Source of the DNA: Actinoplanes xinjiangensis
GTDB taxonomy: Bacteria > Actinomycetota > Actinomycetes > Mycobacteriales > Micromonosporaceae
DNA length: 64,000 bases
NCBI RefSeq assembly: GCF_003148685.1
Contig: NZ_QGGR01000001.1
Coordinates: forward strand, 186,001-250,000
Reading direction: 5' to 3'
Positions 1-7,158 of the stretch are shown in pieces. Below the pieces are notes generated by a model. It did no database searches and was not told the DNA's origin. It worked only from the letters and a program-made list of their open reading frames with translations. Both the position numbers and the translations under genes were made by a program. How positions within the stretch are numbered: position 1 is the first letter of the stretch; every line of letters starts with the position of its first letter.

Positions 1-69
1 GCACGCCACCGACACCCCGGCCTCGGCCGCGACGTCGGCGAGCGTGATCCGCCGCTCCCCTGAACGCAT
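1..69 (-). CDS. LacI-family transcriptional regulator, N-terminus only (partial)
   Basis: Only the first 23 codons are inside the window; the gene runs off the left edge. The visible residues include TLADVAAEAGVS, which matches the helix-turn-helix opening of LacI-family repressors (TLxDVAxxAGVS) and starts only about seven residues after the ATG, as in LacI and unlike TetR. A Cys stands where LacI proteins usually have Thr (VSVAC for VSxAT). A TACCAT box (76-81, minus strand) lies 6 nt before the ATG, so the mRNA is probably leaderless. The gene is divergent from the MFS exporter at 144, and two perfect TAGAACGTTCTA palindromes with the central CG typical of LacI operators lie between them, so it is the likely repressor of both exporters and of itself (inference). 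Confidence 0.7.
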   Translation of the reverse strand, partial: MRSGERRITLADVAAEAGVSVAC

Positions 70-95
70 GCCGCGATGGTACGGGGTGTGACGAC

Positions 96-132
96 TAGAA
101 CGTTCTATCGGCACAGCAACTAGAACGTTCTA
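96..132. promoter_or_regulatory. Double LacI-type operator, exporter copy 1
   Basis: Two identical 12-bp palindromes, TAGAACGTTCTA, at 96-107 and 121-132 have centres 25 bp apart. The second extends to a 14-bp palindrome (120-133). The last bases of the second operator form the start of a TAGGAT -10 box (131-136), followed after 7 nt by the GTG at 144. A bound repressor would cover the promoter. Confidence 0.75.
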
Positions 133-143
133 GGATGCGGTGG

Positions 144-1367
144 GTGGACACCCTCACCCGCGGCCGCCGCTGGGCCGCCCTGCTCGCGCTCTCCCTCGGC
201 GGCTTCGGGCTCGGTCTCACCGAGTTCTCCGCCATGGGCCTGCTGCCCGAGATGGCCCGTGACCTGCTGCCCACCGAATACGCCACCTCGCCGCCCGACG
301 CCGTCGCCAAAGCCGGCTGGATGATCACGAGTTACGCCCTCGGTGTCGTGGCCGGCGCGCCCACCATCGCCGCGCTCACCGCCCGGCTCCCCCGCAAACA
401 CCTGGTCCTCGGGCTGCTCGGGCTCTTCCTCGTCGGCACGGTGCTGTCCGTCGCCGCCCCCACGTTCGAGCTCGTCCTCGCCGGCCGGTTCGTCGGGGCC
501 CTCGCGCACGGCGCCTACTTCGGCGCCGCCGCGATCCTCGCCGGCCGCATCCTCGGCCCCGGCAACCAGGGCAAGGGCTTCGCGATCGTGCTCGGCGGCC
601 TGACCGCGTCCAACCTGCTCGGGGTGCCACTGGTCACCAGCCTCGGCCAGAGCCACGGATGGCGTACGGCGTACCTCGTCGTCGCCCTGGTCTTCGCCCT
701 CAGCCTCCTGGCCGTGCTCGCAACCGTGCCCACCGTCGCCGCCGCCCCCGGCGGCTCGCCGCGCGCCGAACTCCGCGCGTTCCGCTCCCCGCGCGTGTGG
801 CTGGCCTCCGCGGTCGTCGCCGTCGGCACCGCCGGGTTCTTCGCCGTCAACAGCTACATCGCGCCGCTCACCACCCAGGTCGCCGGGCTGTCCGACAGCG
901 CCGTCCCGTGGGTGATGGCGCTCATGGGACTCGGCATGACCGTCGGCATCGCCGCCGGCGGAGCCGCCGCCGACCGCGACCTCCGGCGCACCATCCGCTA
1001 CGGCTTCGTGGCCGTCATCGCCGCGGTCGTCGTCTTCGGCGTCGCCGCCGGTCACCCGGCCGCCCTGTTCCCGGCAGCCTTCCTGGTCGGCGCCACCAGC
1101 GCGTTCATCGGGCCGGCACTGCAATCACACCTGATCGAGTCGGCGCCCGGCACCCAGCTGATGGGCGCCGCCGTCAACCAGTCCGCCGCCAACGTCGCCA
1201 ACAGTCTCGGGGCCGCCCTCGGCGGAGCCGCCATCGCCGCCGGCTGGGGGTACCTGTCACCGGTGTGGATCGGCGCCGTCCTGGCCGCGGCCGGGTTCCT
1301 GCTCGCCGTCCGCAGCCTGCGCCCGGTCCCCGCCACCGCCCCGGCCCCCGACCCGGTCGCGGCCTGA
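144..1367 (+). CDS. MFS transporter, drug/arabinose efflux type (copy 1)
   Basis: A 12-helix major facilitator of about 407 residues, DHA1/AraJ-like, predicted to export a small molecule by proton antiport at the cytoplasmic membrane. The start region (GLGLTEFSAMGLLPEMARDL) is typical of this efflux group, and hydrophobic segments run throughout. I place the start at GTG 144 rather than ATG 135: a TAGGAT box at 131-136 lies 7 nt upstream, and the equivalent GTG of the second copy has the same distance from its operator (11 nt). The substrate cannot be read from sequence. The gene is strongly similar along its whole length to the exporter at 1561, so the pair arose by tandem duplication. The 3' end has been partly re-duplicated (1306-1491). 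Confidence 0.85.
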   Translation: MDTLTRGRRWAALLALSLGGFGLGLTEFSAMGLLPEMARDLLPTEYATSPPDAVAKAGWMITSYALGVVAGAPTIAALTARLPRKHLVLGLLGLFLVGTVLSVAAPTFELVLAGRFVGALAHGAYFGAAAILAGRILGPGNQGKGFAIVLGGLTASNLLGVPLVTSLGQSHGWRTAYLVVALVFALSLLAVLATVPTVAAAPGGSPRAELRAFRSPRVWLASAVVAVGTAGFFAVNSYIAPLTTQVAGLSDSAVPWVMALMGLGMTVGIAAGGAAADRDLRRTIRYGFVAVIAAVVVFGVAAGHPAALFPAAFLVGATSAFIGPALQSHLIESAPGTQLMGAAVNQSAANVANSLGAALGGAAIAAGWGYLSPVWIGAVLAAAGFLLAVRSLRPVPATAPAPDPVAA

Positions 1368-1491
1368 ACCCCGTCCGCAGCCTCCGCCCGGTCCCCCCGA
1401 CCCCCGACCCGGTCGCGGCCTGAACCCCGTCCGCAGCCTCCGCCCGGCCCGCACCACACCCCGGCCCCCGACCCGTCGCGGCCTGAACCCC
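1306..1491 (+). repeat. Tandem re-duplication of the exporter 3' end
   Basis: The last codons and stop of the first exporter (unit from 1306) are followed by two degenerate copies of the same segment, starting at 1371 and 1427. Each begins CCGTCCGCAGCCT and ends with GTCGCGGCCTGAACCCC. The extra copies carry the same in-frame-looking tail and stop but no gene body. Confidence 0.85.
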
Positions 1492-1512
1492 GCCGGCGGG
1501 CACTGTGATTGC

Positions 1513-1549
1513 TAGAACGTTCTATTCCCGGGACTACTAGAACGTTCTA
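1513..1549. promoter_or_regulatory. Double LacI-type operator, exporter copy 2
   Basis: The same TAGAACGTTCTA palindrome occurs at 1513-1524 and 1538-1549, again with centres exactly 25 bp apart. A TAGGGT -10 box (1548-1553) overlaps the second operator and sits 7 nt before the GTG at 1561. The architecture matches that at 96-132, so the control region was duplicated along with the gene. Confidence 0.75.
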
Positions 1550-1560
1550 GGGTCGGCACC

Positions 1561-2793
1561 GTGGACACACTGAACGCCGGGCGCCGCTGGGCGGCACTCC
1601 TCGCCCTGTCGCTGGGTGGCTTCGGGCTCGGGCTCACCGAGTTCGTCGCCATGGGGCTGCTTCCCGAGATGGCCCGTGACCTGCTGCCCGGGGCGTATGC
1701 GGCGTCGGTTCCGGATGCCCTCGCCCAGACCGGATGGATGATCACGATCTACGCGCTCGGTGTCGTGGTGGGGGCGCCCACCATCGCCGTCCTGACCACC
1801 CGGGTGCCCCGGCGGCGGCTCGTCGTCGGGTTGCTGGTGCTGTTCGTCGTCGCGACCGCGGCCTCGGCGCTCGCACCCACCTTCGAACTGGTGCTGGCGG
1901 CCCGGTTCGTCGCCGCCCTCGGGCACGGGGCGTACTTCGGGGCGGCGGGGATCCTCGCGGCCACCATCCTCGGGCCTGGCAACCACGGCAAAGGCGTGTC
2001 CATCGTCATCGGCGGGCTCACCGCGGCCAGCCTGGTCGGGGTTCCGCTGATCACGGTGCTCGGACAGGAACGTGGGTGGGAGGCGGCCTACCTGGCGGTG
2101 GCGGCCGTGTTCGCGTTCAGTCTTGTCGCGGTGCTCACGACCGTACCGTCGACGGGGGCCGCGACCGGCGGATCACCCCGCGCCGAACTGCGGGCCTTCC
2201 GCTCGCCGCAGGTCTGGCTCGTCGCTCTCGCCGTCGCCGTCGGTACCAGCGGATTCTTCGCGGTGAACACCTACATCGCGCCGATCACCACGCACGTCGC
2301 CGGGCTCGACGAGTCGACGGTCCCGTGGGTGCTGGCGGCGATGGGGCTCGGCATGACCGTCGGGATCGCGCTCGGTGGTGTCGCCGCCGACCGTGACCTG
2401 CGGCGCAGCGTGCTGTTCGGGTTCGGTGGGCTGATCGGGTCGGTGGCGTTCTTCGCACTGGTCGCCGGGCATCCGGCCGGACTGGTCGTCGGCGCGTTCC
2501 TGGTCGGGGCGGCCAGCCTGTTCATCGTTCCGGCACTGCAGTCCCGGCTCATCGCGGTGGCGCCCGGCGCACAGCTGATGGGCGCGGCCGTCAACCAGTC
2601 GTCGCTGAACATCGCCAACAGCATCGGCGCCGCCCTCGGTGGCACGGTCATCGCGGCCGGCTGGGGATACCTGGCGTCGGCGTGGCTGGGGATCGGCCTG
2701 TCGATCGCGGGGCTGCTGCTGGCACTGGTCAGCTTCCGCCTCGACCGCACACCCGAGCCGGCCGCTTCGGTCGAGGAGCCCGCACTCGTCTGA
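1561..2793 (+). CDS. MFS transporter, drug/arabinose efflux type (copy 2)
   Basis: A 410-residue major facilitator paralogous to the preceding gene, with colinear similarity from the first residues (MDTLNAGRRWAALLALSLGG) to near the end. It is predicted as a 12-helix DHA1 efflux pump of unknown substrate. The GTG start is set by the TAGGGT box 7 nt upstream; there is no Shine-Dalgarno. The two copies differ in many synonymous and some non-synonymous positions, so the duplication is not recent, but both keep the double operator. The C-terminal tails differ: this one ends in an acidic stretch (EEPALV), while copy 1 ends in a Pro/Ala-rich tail. Both are probably repressed by the LacI-type protein at the window edge (inference). 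Confidence 0.85.
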   Translation: MDTLNAGRRWAALLALSLGGFGLGLTEFVAMGLLPEMARDLLPGAYAASVPDALAQTGWMITIYALGVVVGAPTIAVLTTRVPRRRLVVGLLVLFVVATAASALAPTFELVLAARFVAALGHGAYFGAAGILAATILGPGNHGKGVSIVIGGLTAASLVGVPLITVLGQERGWEAAYLAVAAVFAFSLVAVLTTVPSTGAATGGSPRAELRAFRSPQVWLVALAVAVGTSGFFAVNTYIAPITTHVAGLDESTVPWVLAAMGLGMTVGIALGGVAADRDLRRSVLFGFGGLIGSVAFFALVAGHPAGLVVGAFLVGAASLFIVPALQSRLIAVAPGAQLMGAAVNQSSLNIANSIGAALGGTVIAAGWGYLASAWLGIGLSIAGLLLALVSFRLDRTPEPAASVEEPALV

Positions 2794-2843
2794 GCGGGCC
2801 GCTCCCCGGCTACGGGTGACCGCCCGCGGACCGCGGCCCGCCC

Positions 2844-3089
2844 GGCTGGCTGTCACCGCTGCCTCAAGACGCCTGAGACAACGCTGACAACCAGCCAAAA
2901 CCACACGGCTGGCTGGTTGTCAGCGTTGTCTCGAGACGCTTGAGACAGCGGTGACGACCAGCCAGAACCACACGGCTGGCTGTCACCGTTGTCTCGAGAC
3001 GCTTGAGACAGCGGTGACGACCAGCCGGAATGACGCGGCTGGCGGCTACCGCTGTCTCAGCTCCGCTGAGACAGCGGTGAGGACCAGCT
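2844..3089. repeat. Array of four long palindromic repeats (dispersed family)
   Basis: Four units at about 2844-2896, 2907-2963, 2974-3026 and 3037-3089, spaced 63-67 bp. Each has arms GGCTGGCTGTCACCGCTGTC and its near-perfect complement around a short loop, able to form a hairpin of more than 20 bp. Short A/C-rich spacers (ACCACAC) separate the units. Related single copies are at 14694-14748 and 62294-62346. The array fills most of the gene-free stretch 2794-3173 between the exporter and the convergent Crp-like gene, where it may end transcription from both sides (inference). I see no gene in this stretch. Confidence 0.85.
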
Positions 3090-3173
3090 GCATGATTCGC
3101 CGCCCTGCGCGTCGTCCGGGCGCGGCTGCCCAGCGTGGACGGGCCCGGATGACAGGCGGGTTCCGGCTGGGGG

Positions 3174-3833
3174 TCAACGGATTCCGGGGGCGGTGAAGGC
3201 GGCCAGGCGGGTGCGGTCGGTGACGGTGATGCCGCCCGGCGTGAGCTGGATCGCGGCGGCGCGGGTCAGCCGGGACAGGGCACGGTTGACGGTCACCCGG
3301 CTCAGGCCGAGAACGCGGGCCAGCTCGTCCTGGGTGCCGGGCCAGGCCGTCCGGCGCTGTGGATCCTGGTCGAGCAGGCAGGAGGCGATGCGGGCCACCG
3401 CGGGCAGTGTCACCGCGTGAAGGAGTTCGCGCCGGCCAGCCAGAGCGTCGCGGGCCAGGGCGGCCAGCACGTGGGCACGGACCTGCGGCTCGTCGTGCAG
3501 CAGGCGCAGGAATCCGGCGGCCGGCAGCAGCCCGGCTGTGGCGGCGGTGATCGCGCGGAGTCCGGTCGGGGACGGTTCGCCGCTGAGGACAGCCGGTTTG
3601 TCGGCGATCGCGGGACCGGTCCATCTGGCCGGCCACACCTCACCTCCGCTTGCGGTGTCGTGGGTGGCCACGACCGTACCGGTGAGAAGGAAGACCACGT
3701 CGGATGCTCGATCGCCGGGCCGGCGCAGTGTGTCGCCCGCCGCGAAGCGTGCTGGCCTGGCCCGCCGGCCGAGGTCGGCGAGCCGGTCCGGCGGGAGGTC
3801 ACGCAGTGCCGGGATCGTGCCTAGGGAAGTCAC
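3174..3833 (-). CDS. Crp/Fnr-family transcriptional regulator
   Basis: 219 residues, the usual Crp/Fnr length. The N-terminal half is a cyclic-nucleotide-binding-like beta-barrel (FAAGDTLRRPGDRASDVVFL, about residues 30-50). The C-terminal part has a Crp-type winged helix with recognition sequence TQDELARVLGLSRVTVNRAL (about 166-185). The canonical cAMP-contact segment is not convincingly conserved, and there is no Fnr-type cysteine cluster, so the ligand is unknown. The GTG start at 3833 abuts a GTATCA-N2-TGATAC palindrome, which suggests autoregulation and a leaderless mRNA. It is divergent from the YciI-like gene at 3884, its most likely target. Confidence 0.85.
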   Translation of the reverse strand: MTSLGTIPALRDLPPDRLADLGRRARPARFAAGDTLRRPGDRASDVVFLLTGTVVATHDTASGGEVWPARWTGPAIADKPAVLSGEPSPTGLRAITAATAGLLPAAGFLRLLHDEPQVRAHVLAALARDALAGRRELLHAVTLPAVARIASCLLDQDPQRRTAWPGTQDELARVLGLSRVTVNRALSRLTRAAAIQLTPGGITVTDRTRLAAFTAPGIR

Positions 3834-3847
3834 GTATCAACTGATAC
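3834..3847. promoter_or_regulatory. Palindrome between the Crp-like gene and yciI
   Basis: GTATCAACTGATAC is a 6-2-6 inverted repeat immediately upstream of the GTG of the Crp-like gene and about 25 bp upstream of the TAGCGT -10 box (3871-3876) of the divergent gene. The position fits an operator shared by both genes. The half-site is not the classical Crp (TGTGA) or Fnr (TTGAT) sequence, although TTGAT is read on the minus strand. Confidence 0.45.
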
Positions 3848-3883
3848 ATCCCCGGGACGTACGGGCGGCATAGCGTCGGGTGC

Positions 3884-4144
3884 ATGTGGATCGTCGAACT
3901 TGCGTTCACCTCGGCGCCGGAGCGGCTCGCCGCGCGGCCCGTCCATCGGGAGCGGCTGACCGGGCTGCACCGCGACGGGGTCGTCCGGATGGCCGGCCCG
4001 CTGGCCGACGACAGCGGGGCACTGATCGTCGTGGACGTCACCGACCGTGCCGCGGTGCAGGGGTTTCTGGCCGCGGACCCCTACTTCAGCACTCCCGGCG
4101 TCGAGGTGCGTGGCGTGCGGGAGTGGAGCCCCTTCCTGCTCTGA
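3884..4144 (+). CDS. YciI-like protein
   Basis: An 86-residue protein of the YciI/dimeric alpha-beta-barrel family. It shows the expected start (MWIVELAFTS), an Arg/His-containing segment (RPVHRERLTGLHRDG) with the conserved His of the family, and the closing pattern DPYFSTPGVEVRGVREWSPF. The family comprises small soluble enzymes or binding proteins, mostly of unknown substrate. A TAGCGT box at 3871-3876 lies exactly 7 nt before the ATG, so the transcript is probably leaderless. It is divergent from the Crp-like regulator. Confidence 0.75.
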   Translation: MWIVELAFTSAPERLAARPVHRERLTGLHRDGVVRMAGPLADDSGALIVVDVTDRAAVQGFLAADPYFSTPGVEVRGVREWSPFLL

Positions 4145-4470
4145 CACCGCTGGCGTGCTTCGATCGGACCCGCTTCCTGCCCTCGGGCCGGGCGTTACGA
4201 GGGCCCGTTGCAGCAACGCCGAGTGGCGACGGCAGGTGGCGACCGCGGGTGGCGACGGTGAGGCCGGTGTCGGCCGGGATGCGGACCGCGTCGACCGGGC
4301 CTGGGTCGAGTTCGACGGACCCGGTCGACGGGGCCGGTCGCCGGACCCGGTCAACGGACCCGGTCCACGGGGCCCGGTCGCCCGGCCGGTTGTCGGGCCG
4401 GTCGCCGGGCCGGCCGCTGTACCCGGGGGACCGATTTGGAACACTCATCGGCCCGGTGCGGCGACCGGTT
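4145..4470. other. Gene-free stretch with GACCCGGTC-type repeats
   Basis: 326 bp between the yciI-like gene and the convergent SDR gene. From about 4290 to 4425 it consists of short degenerate repeats of GGACCCGGTC and GGGCCGGTCGCC, which could fold into GC-rich stem-loops. No credible coding sequence, RNA gene or defined terminator was seen. Confidence 0.5.
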
Positions 4471-5235
4471 TCAGCGCGGCAGTGCGGCCGCCTTCGCGAA
4501 GAAGCGGCCGAGCAGGCGCGACGCCGTGCGGGTCGGCAGGATCCGGCTGAACACGAACGCCTGGGCGGCGTAGAAACGGCCGTCGACGACGGCGGGCGCT
4601 CGCCCGCGCAGTGCCGCCATCACCGTGTCGGCCACCTGGTCGGGGCGGCGCTTGCCACGGAAGTGACCGGGATTCATCGGCGTCTCGACAGCGCCGGGGC
4701 TCACCGCGACCACCCGGACCCCGGTGCCCTCGGTCTCCACCGCCAGTGCCTGCGTGAAGGAGAGCACGAACGATTTCGAGGCCGCGTAGGCGGCGTTCCA
4801 CGGCGCCGGGGAGTACGCGGCGGTGCTGGCGATGTTGACGACGGCACCCCGGCCGCGGGCGAGCATGGCGGGCAGGAACCGCGCGGTCGTCTCGGCGACG
4901 GCCGCGGCGTTCAGGTCGACCGTCGCACGGATCCGGCCGGGGCCGGTGTCGGCGACCGTTCCGACGTGGGCCACGGCGGCGTTGTTGATCAACAGGTCGA
5001 CCTCGGTCCCGGCGAGGTGTTCGGCCAGCTCGGCGGGTGCCTCCGGCCGGGACAGGTCCAGGGAGAGGGTCCGCACCTCGATCCCGTGCGCGGCCCGCAG
5101 CCGTCCGGCCGTCTCGTCGAGGCGGGCGACGTCCCGTGATACCAGGATGAGGTTCGTGCCTTCCGCGGCCAGCCGTTCGGCGATGGCCGCCCCGATACCG
5201 GTGCCGGCCCCGGTGATCAACCCGTAGTTCGTCAT
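4471..5235 (-). CDS. Short-chain dehydrogenase/reductase (classical SDR)
   Basis: A 254-residue NAD(P)-dependent oxidoreductase with every classical SDR landmark: dinucleotide motif TGAGTGIG (residues 8-15), NNAA (84-87), Asn109, and the catalytic Ser137, Tyr150 and Lys154 (YAASK). The end of the first beta-alpha unit (LVSRDVARL) has an Arg suited to NADP. The substrate is unknown. The ATG at 5235 has a TAGCGT box 7 nt upstream and, 20 bp further, TTGACA: a stretched spacer typical of MerR-controlled promoters. The divergent merR gene at 5383 is therefore the likely regulator. This MerR/SDR pairing is common in actinomycetes. Confidence 0.9.
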   Translation of the reverse strand: MTNYGLITGAGTGIGAAIAERLAAEGTNLILVSRDVARLDETAGRLRAAHGIEVRTLSLDLSRPEAPAELAEHLAGTEVDLLINNAAVAHVGTVADTGPGRIRATVDLNAAAVAETTARFLPAMLARGRGAVVNIASTAAYSPAPWNAAYAASKSFVLSFTQALAVETEGTGVRVVAVSPGAVETPMNPGHFRGKRRPDQVADTVMAALRGRAPAVVDGRFYAAQAFVFSRILPTRTASRLLGRFFAKAAALPR

Positions 5236-5242
5236 GCCGGGA

Positions 5243-5274
5243 ACGCTAAACTTTCACGTTGACGTCAATGTCAA
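5243..5274 (-). promoter_or_regulatory. MerR-type promoter of the SDR gene
   Basis: Read on the minus strand: TTGACA (5274-5269), a 20-bp spacer containing the palindrome TTGACGTCAA, and TAGCGT (5248-5243), 7 nt before the ATG. Over-long spacers with a palindrome in the middle are the hallmark of promoters that MerR proteins activate by DNA distortion. Confidence 0.65.
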
Positions 5275-5372
5275 GCCGAGGTCGCCGCTGAGCGCCGACT
5301 CCGGATCGAGGACGTCGACGTCAATGTCAAACCGAGGTCGCCGCTGAGCGCCGACTCCGGATCGAGGACGGG
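5261..5372. repeat. 56-bp tandem duplication carrying the MerR operator
   Basis: Units 5261-5316 and 5317-5372 are identical except for one interior base (G versus A in TCAAGCCG/TCAAACCG) and the last few bases. Each contains GACGTCAATGTCAA. The first copy forms the SDR promoter; the second lies just upstream of merR. Confidence 0.9.
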
Positions 5373-5382
5373 TGGGGTAACG

Positions 5383-5781
5383 GTGCGGATCGGGGAACTC
5401 GCCAGGGCCGCCGGGGTCAGCACCCGGGCGTTGCGGTATTACGAGGAGCAGGGTCTGCTGGCCGCCGAGCGGCGCGGCAACGGCTACCGGGAGTACGACG
5501 AGCAGGCGGTCCGCCAGGTCGCCTTCATCCAGGACCTCTACAGCGCGGGCCTGCCGTCGGAGGTGATCCGGGAGATCCTGCCGTGCGCGGGGACGGCCGG
5601 CCCGACCGGTGACTGCAGCGCGTTGCAGGCCCGGGTGCAGGAGGTCCGCGACCGGCTGGCCCGTCAGGAGCAGCAGATCGCACAGCGTCGCGAGATGCTC
5701 GAACGCTACCTGGCGGGCGATGCGGCCCCGGCCGGCTTCCCCACCGAGGAGAGTGTGGCGGCCGGCGTCCTCAGCGGGTAG
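5383..5781 (+). CDS. MerR-family transcriptional regulator
   Basis: A 132-residue one-component regulator. The N-terminus is a canonical MerR winged helix (MRIGELARAAGVSTRALRYY, then EEQGLL), followed by the coiled-coil dimerisation helix (about residues 75-110, QARVQEVRDRLARQEQQIAQ). The effector region has two cysteines (LPCAG and GDCSAL, about residues 66 and 77), as seen in many actinobacterial MerR proteins near SDR genes; whether they sense a redox or electrophile signal is unknown. The GTG start follows a GGTGGGG ribosome-binding-like sequence. It is divergent from the SDR gene, with the duplicated operator between them. Confidence 0.9.
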   Translation: MRIGELARAAGVSTRALRYYEEQGLLAAERRGNGYREYDEQAVRQVAFIQDLYSAGLPSEVIREILPCAGTAGPTGDCSALQARVQEVRDRLARQEQQIAQRREMLERYLAGDAAPAGFPTEESVAAGVLSG

Positions 5782-5805
5782 GAACCCGGCGGGCAGCCAC
5801 AGCGG

Positions 5806-7029
5806 TCAGCGGATTCCGGCGTCCGCCAGCAGGCGGGTGATCACCCGGGCGGGCAGGGCCGGGTTGGCGGCGGCCGCTTCGGCGGTGGGCGGGTCGTCGA
5901 GCAGTTCGAGCAGGCGGGGCTGTGGGAGCCGGGGATCGGTGGCCATGGCGCGACGGACCGCGGTGGACGGGTCCCGGCTGAGCCGGTCGATCAGTTCCGG
6001 CGGGGCGGCGGGATCCAGCGCCACCAGGGCCCGGGCCTCCGGTGACGGGTCGTCGGCGAGGCGGGCCAGGCCCGTACCCGAAAAGGCCGGATGCCGCAGC
6101 AGGTCCTCGTCGCCGGTGGCGAGGTAGGTGTCCAGCACGAGTTCGCCGGGGACGTGTGCCTGGTGGGAGCAGAGCAGGGCCCGGACCGCGGGATCGGGGT
6201 CGGCGGTGAGGGCGGCGAGCAGGTCGGCGGGCAGGTCCGGGTGGCAGGCGGCGCTGCGCCGCAGGACGGGATGAGCCGACCGTACGCACCGGTCCAGTTC
6301 GGCCGGCCCGGCGGCGAGCACCCAGTCCAGTGCGGGGGTGGCGTCGGCCGGGAGGACCGGGTAGTCGATGGCGGCGCGCTGGGCCTCGGTGAGCTCGGGA
6401 CGGGTGGAGACGGCCAGGCGGACCCGGGGCGACGGATCGGCGGCGAGCGTGGTGATCCACTCGGCGGGCAGGGCCGGGTCGGTGGCGGCGCGTTCCCGGT
6501 TCCAGTCGGAGCCGCCGGAGGCGAACAGCACCGCCTGGTCACGGCCGAGGGAGGCGGGCTGGTACGGCTTGCGGTCCAGCAGGGCGCGGGCGGCGTCGGC
6601 GATGCCGGGATGCCGGTCCCGGGCGAGCAGCGCCACCACGTCGCGGGGTGTGCCGGGCAGGTAGGTGAGCAGGTCACGGACCAGGGGCTCGGGGTGTTCG
6701 GCGAGCCGGCGGTGCACCCGGCCGGGCAGCGGGCCGGCCCAGCGGGTCGGCGGGCCCTCGAGAACGGCCTGCAGGACCCGGATGCTGAGGTCACCGGCGA
6801 GCCGGGCGCGCTGTTCACCGGTGGCGCCGGGGCTCTGGGCGAGCGCCTCCCGTACCTCCGGGTCGGGGTGTGCGGCGAGGGTGTCGAACGCCTCGTCGGT
6901 CCATGCGCGCCGGGCGGTGAGGTCCCACCGGCTGATCCGGTCGTCGCCGGCGAGCCGCACCAGGGCGGCAGCCGGGAGGGCCGGGTTGCGAACCAGGCCG
7001 CGCAGGGGGTTGGACACGATGACGAACAT
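5806..7029 (-). CDS. Helical-repeat protein of the leucine-rich-repeat-variant type
   Basis: 407 residues composed of about fourteen degenerate repeats of roughly 24-26 residues with the pattern NPALPxxLLxxLAxDPxxxVRxAVAxxP (for example NPALPAAALVRLAGDDRISR near the start and DPSTAVRRAMATDPRLPQPR near the end). Such right-handed alpha-solenoids (LRV/HEAT-like) mediate protein contacts. There is no signal peptide, membrane helix or catalytic motif. It is convergent with merR (24 bp apart) and upstream of nothing obvious, so context gives no function. The ATG at 7029 is used; a GTG at 7017 (VSNPLRG) is an alternative. Confidence 0.7.
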   Translation of the reverse strand: MFVIVSNPLRGLVRNPALPAAALVRLAGDDRISRWDLTARRAWTDEAFDTLAAHPDPEVREALAQSPGATGEQRARLAGDLSIRVLQAVLEGPPTRWAGPLPGRVHRRLAEHPEPLVRDLLTYLPGTPRDVVALLARDRHPGIADAARALLDRKPYQPASLGRDQAVLFASGGSDWNRERAATDPALPAEWITTLAADPSPRVRLAVSTRPELTEAQRAAIDYPVLPADATPALDWVLAAGPAELDRCVRSAHPVLRRSAACHPDLPADLLAALTADPDPAVRALLCSHQAHVPGELVLDTYLATGDEDLLRHPAFSGTGLARLADDPSPEARALVALDPAAPPELIDRLSRDPSTAVRRAMATDPRLPQPRLLELLDDPPTAEAAAANPALPARVITRLLADAGIR

Positions 7030-7116
7030 TACGGAACTTCGGTTCGGCTATCCACGGGCTGTCGGCGGAGTGACCGAAATGGACCCCCAGGCGGGAGCCG
7101 GGCGGAAAGCGCGGCA

Positions 7117-7143
7117 ACCGGGCCGGCGCGAAGCCGGCCCGGT
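7117..7143 (-). terminator. Hairpin terminator after the cutinase gene
   Basis: ACCGGGCCGGC, loop GCGAA, GCCGGCCCGGT: a perfect 11-bp stem located 16 bp beyond the cutinase stop codon. There is no U-tract, as usual in high-GC actinomycetes. Confidence 0.6.
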
Positions 7144-7158
7144 CTCGCCACCGGGAGG

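Noticed and set aside
120-1124. Long antisense ORFs in several genes (for example opposite the first exporter)
   Set aside because: High-GC codon bias opens antisense frames; they have atypical composition (Gly/Arg/Glu/Asp rich) and no domain similarity.
2844-3089. CRISPR array
   Set aside because: Repeats are internally palindromic and contiguous with spacers of only about 10-14 bp that are similar to each other; no cas genes.
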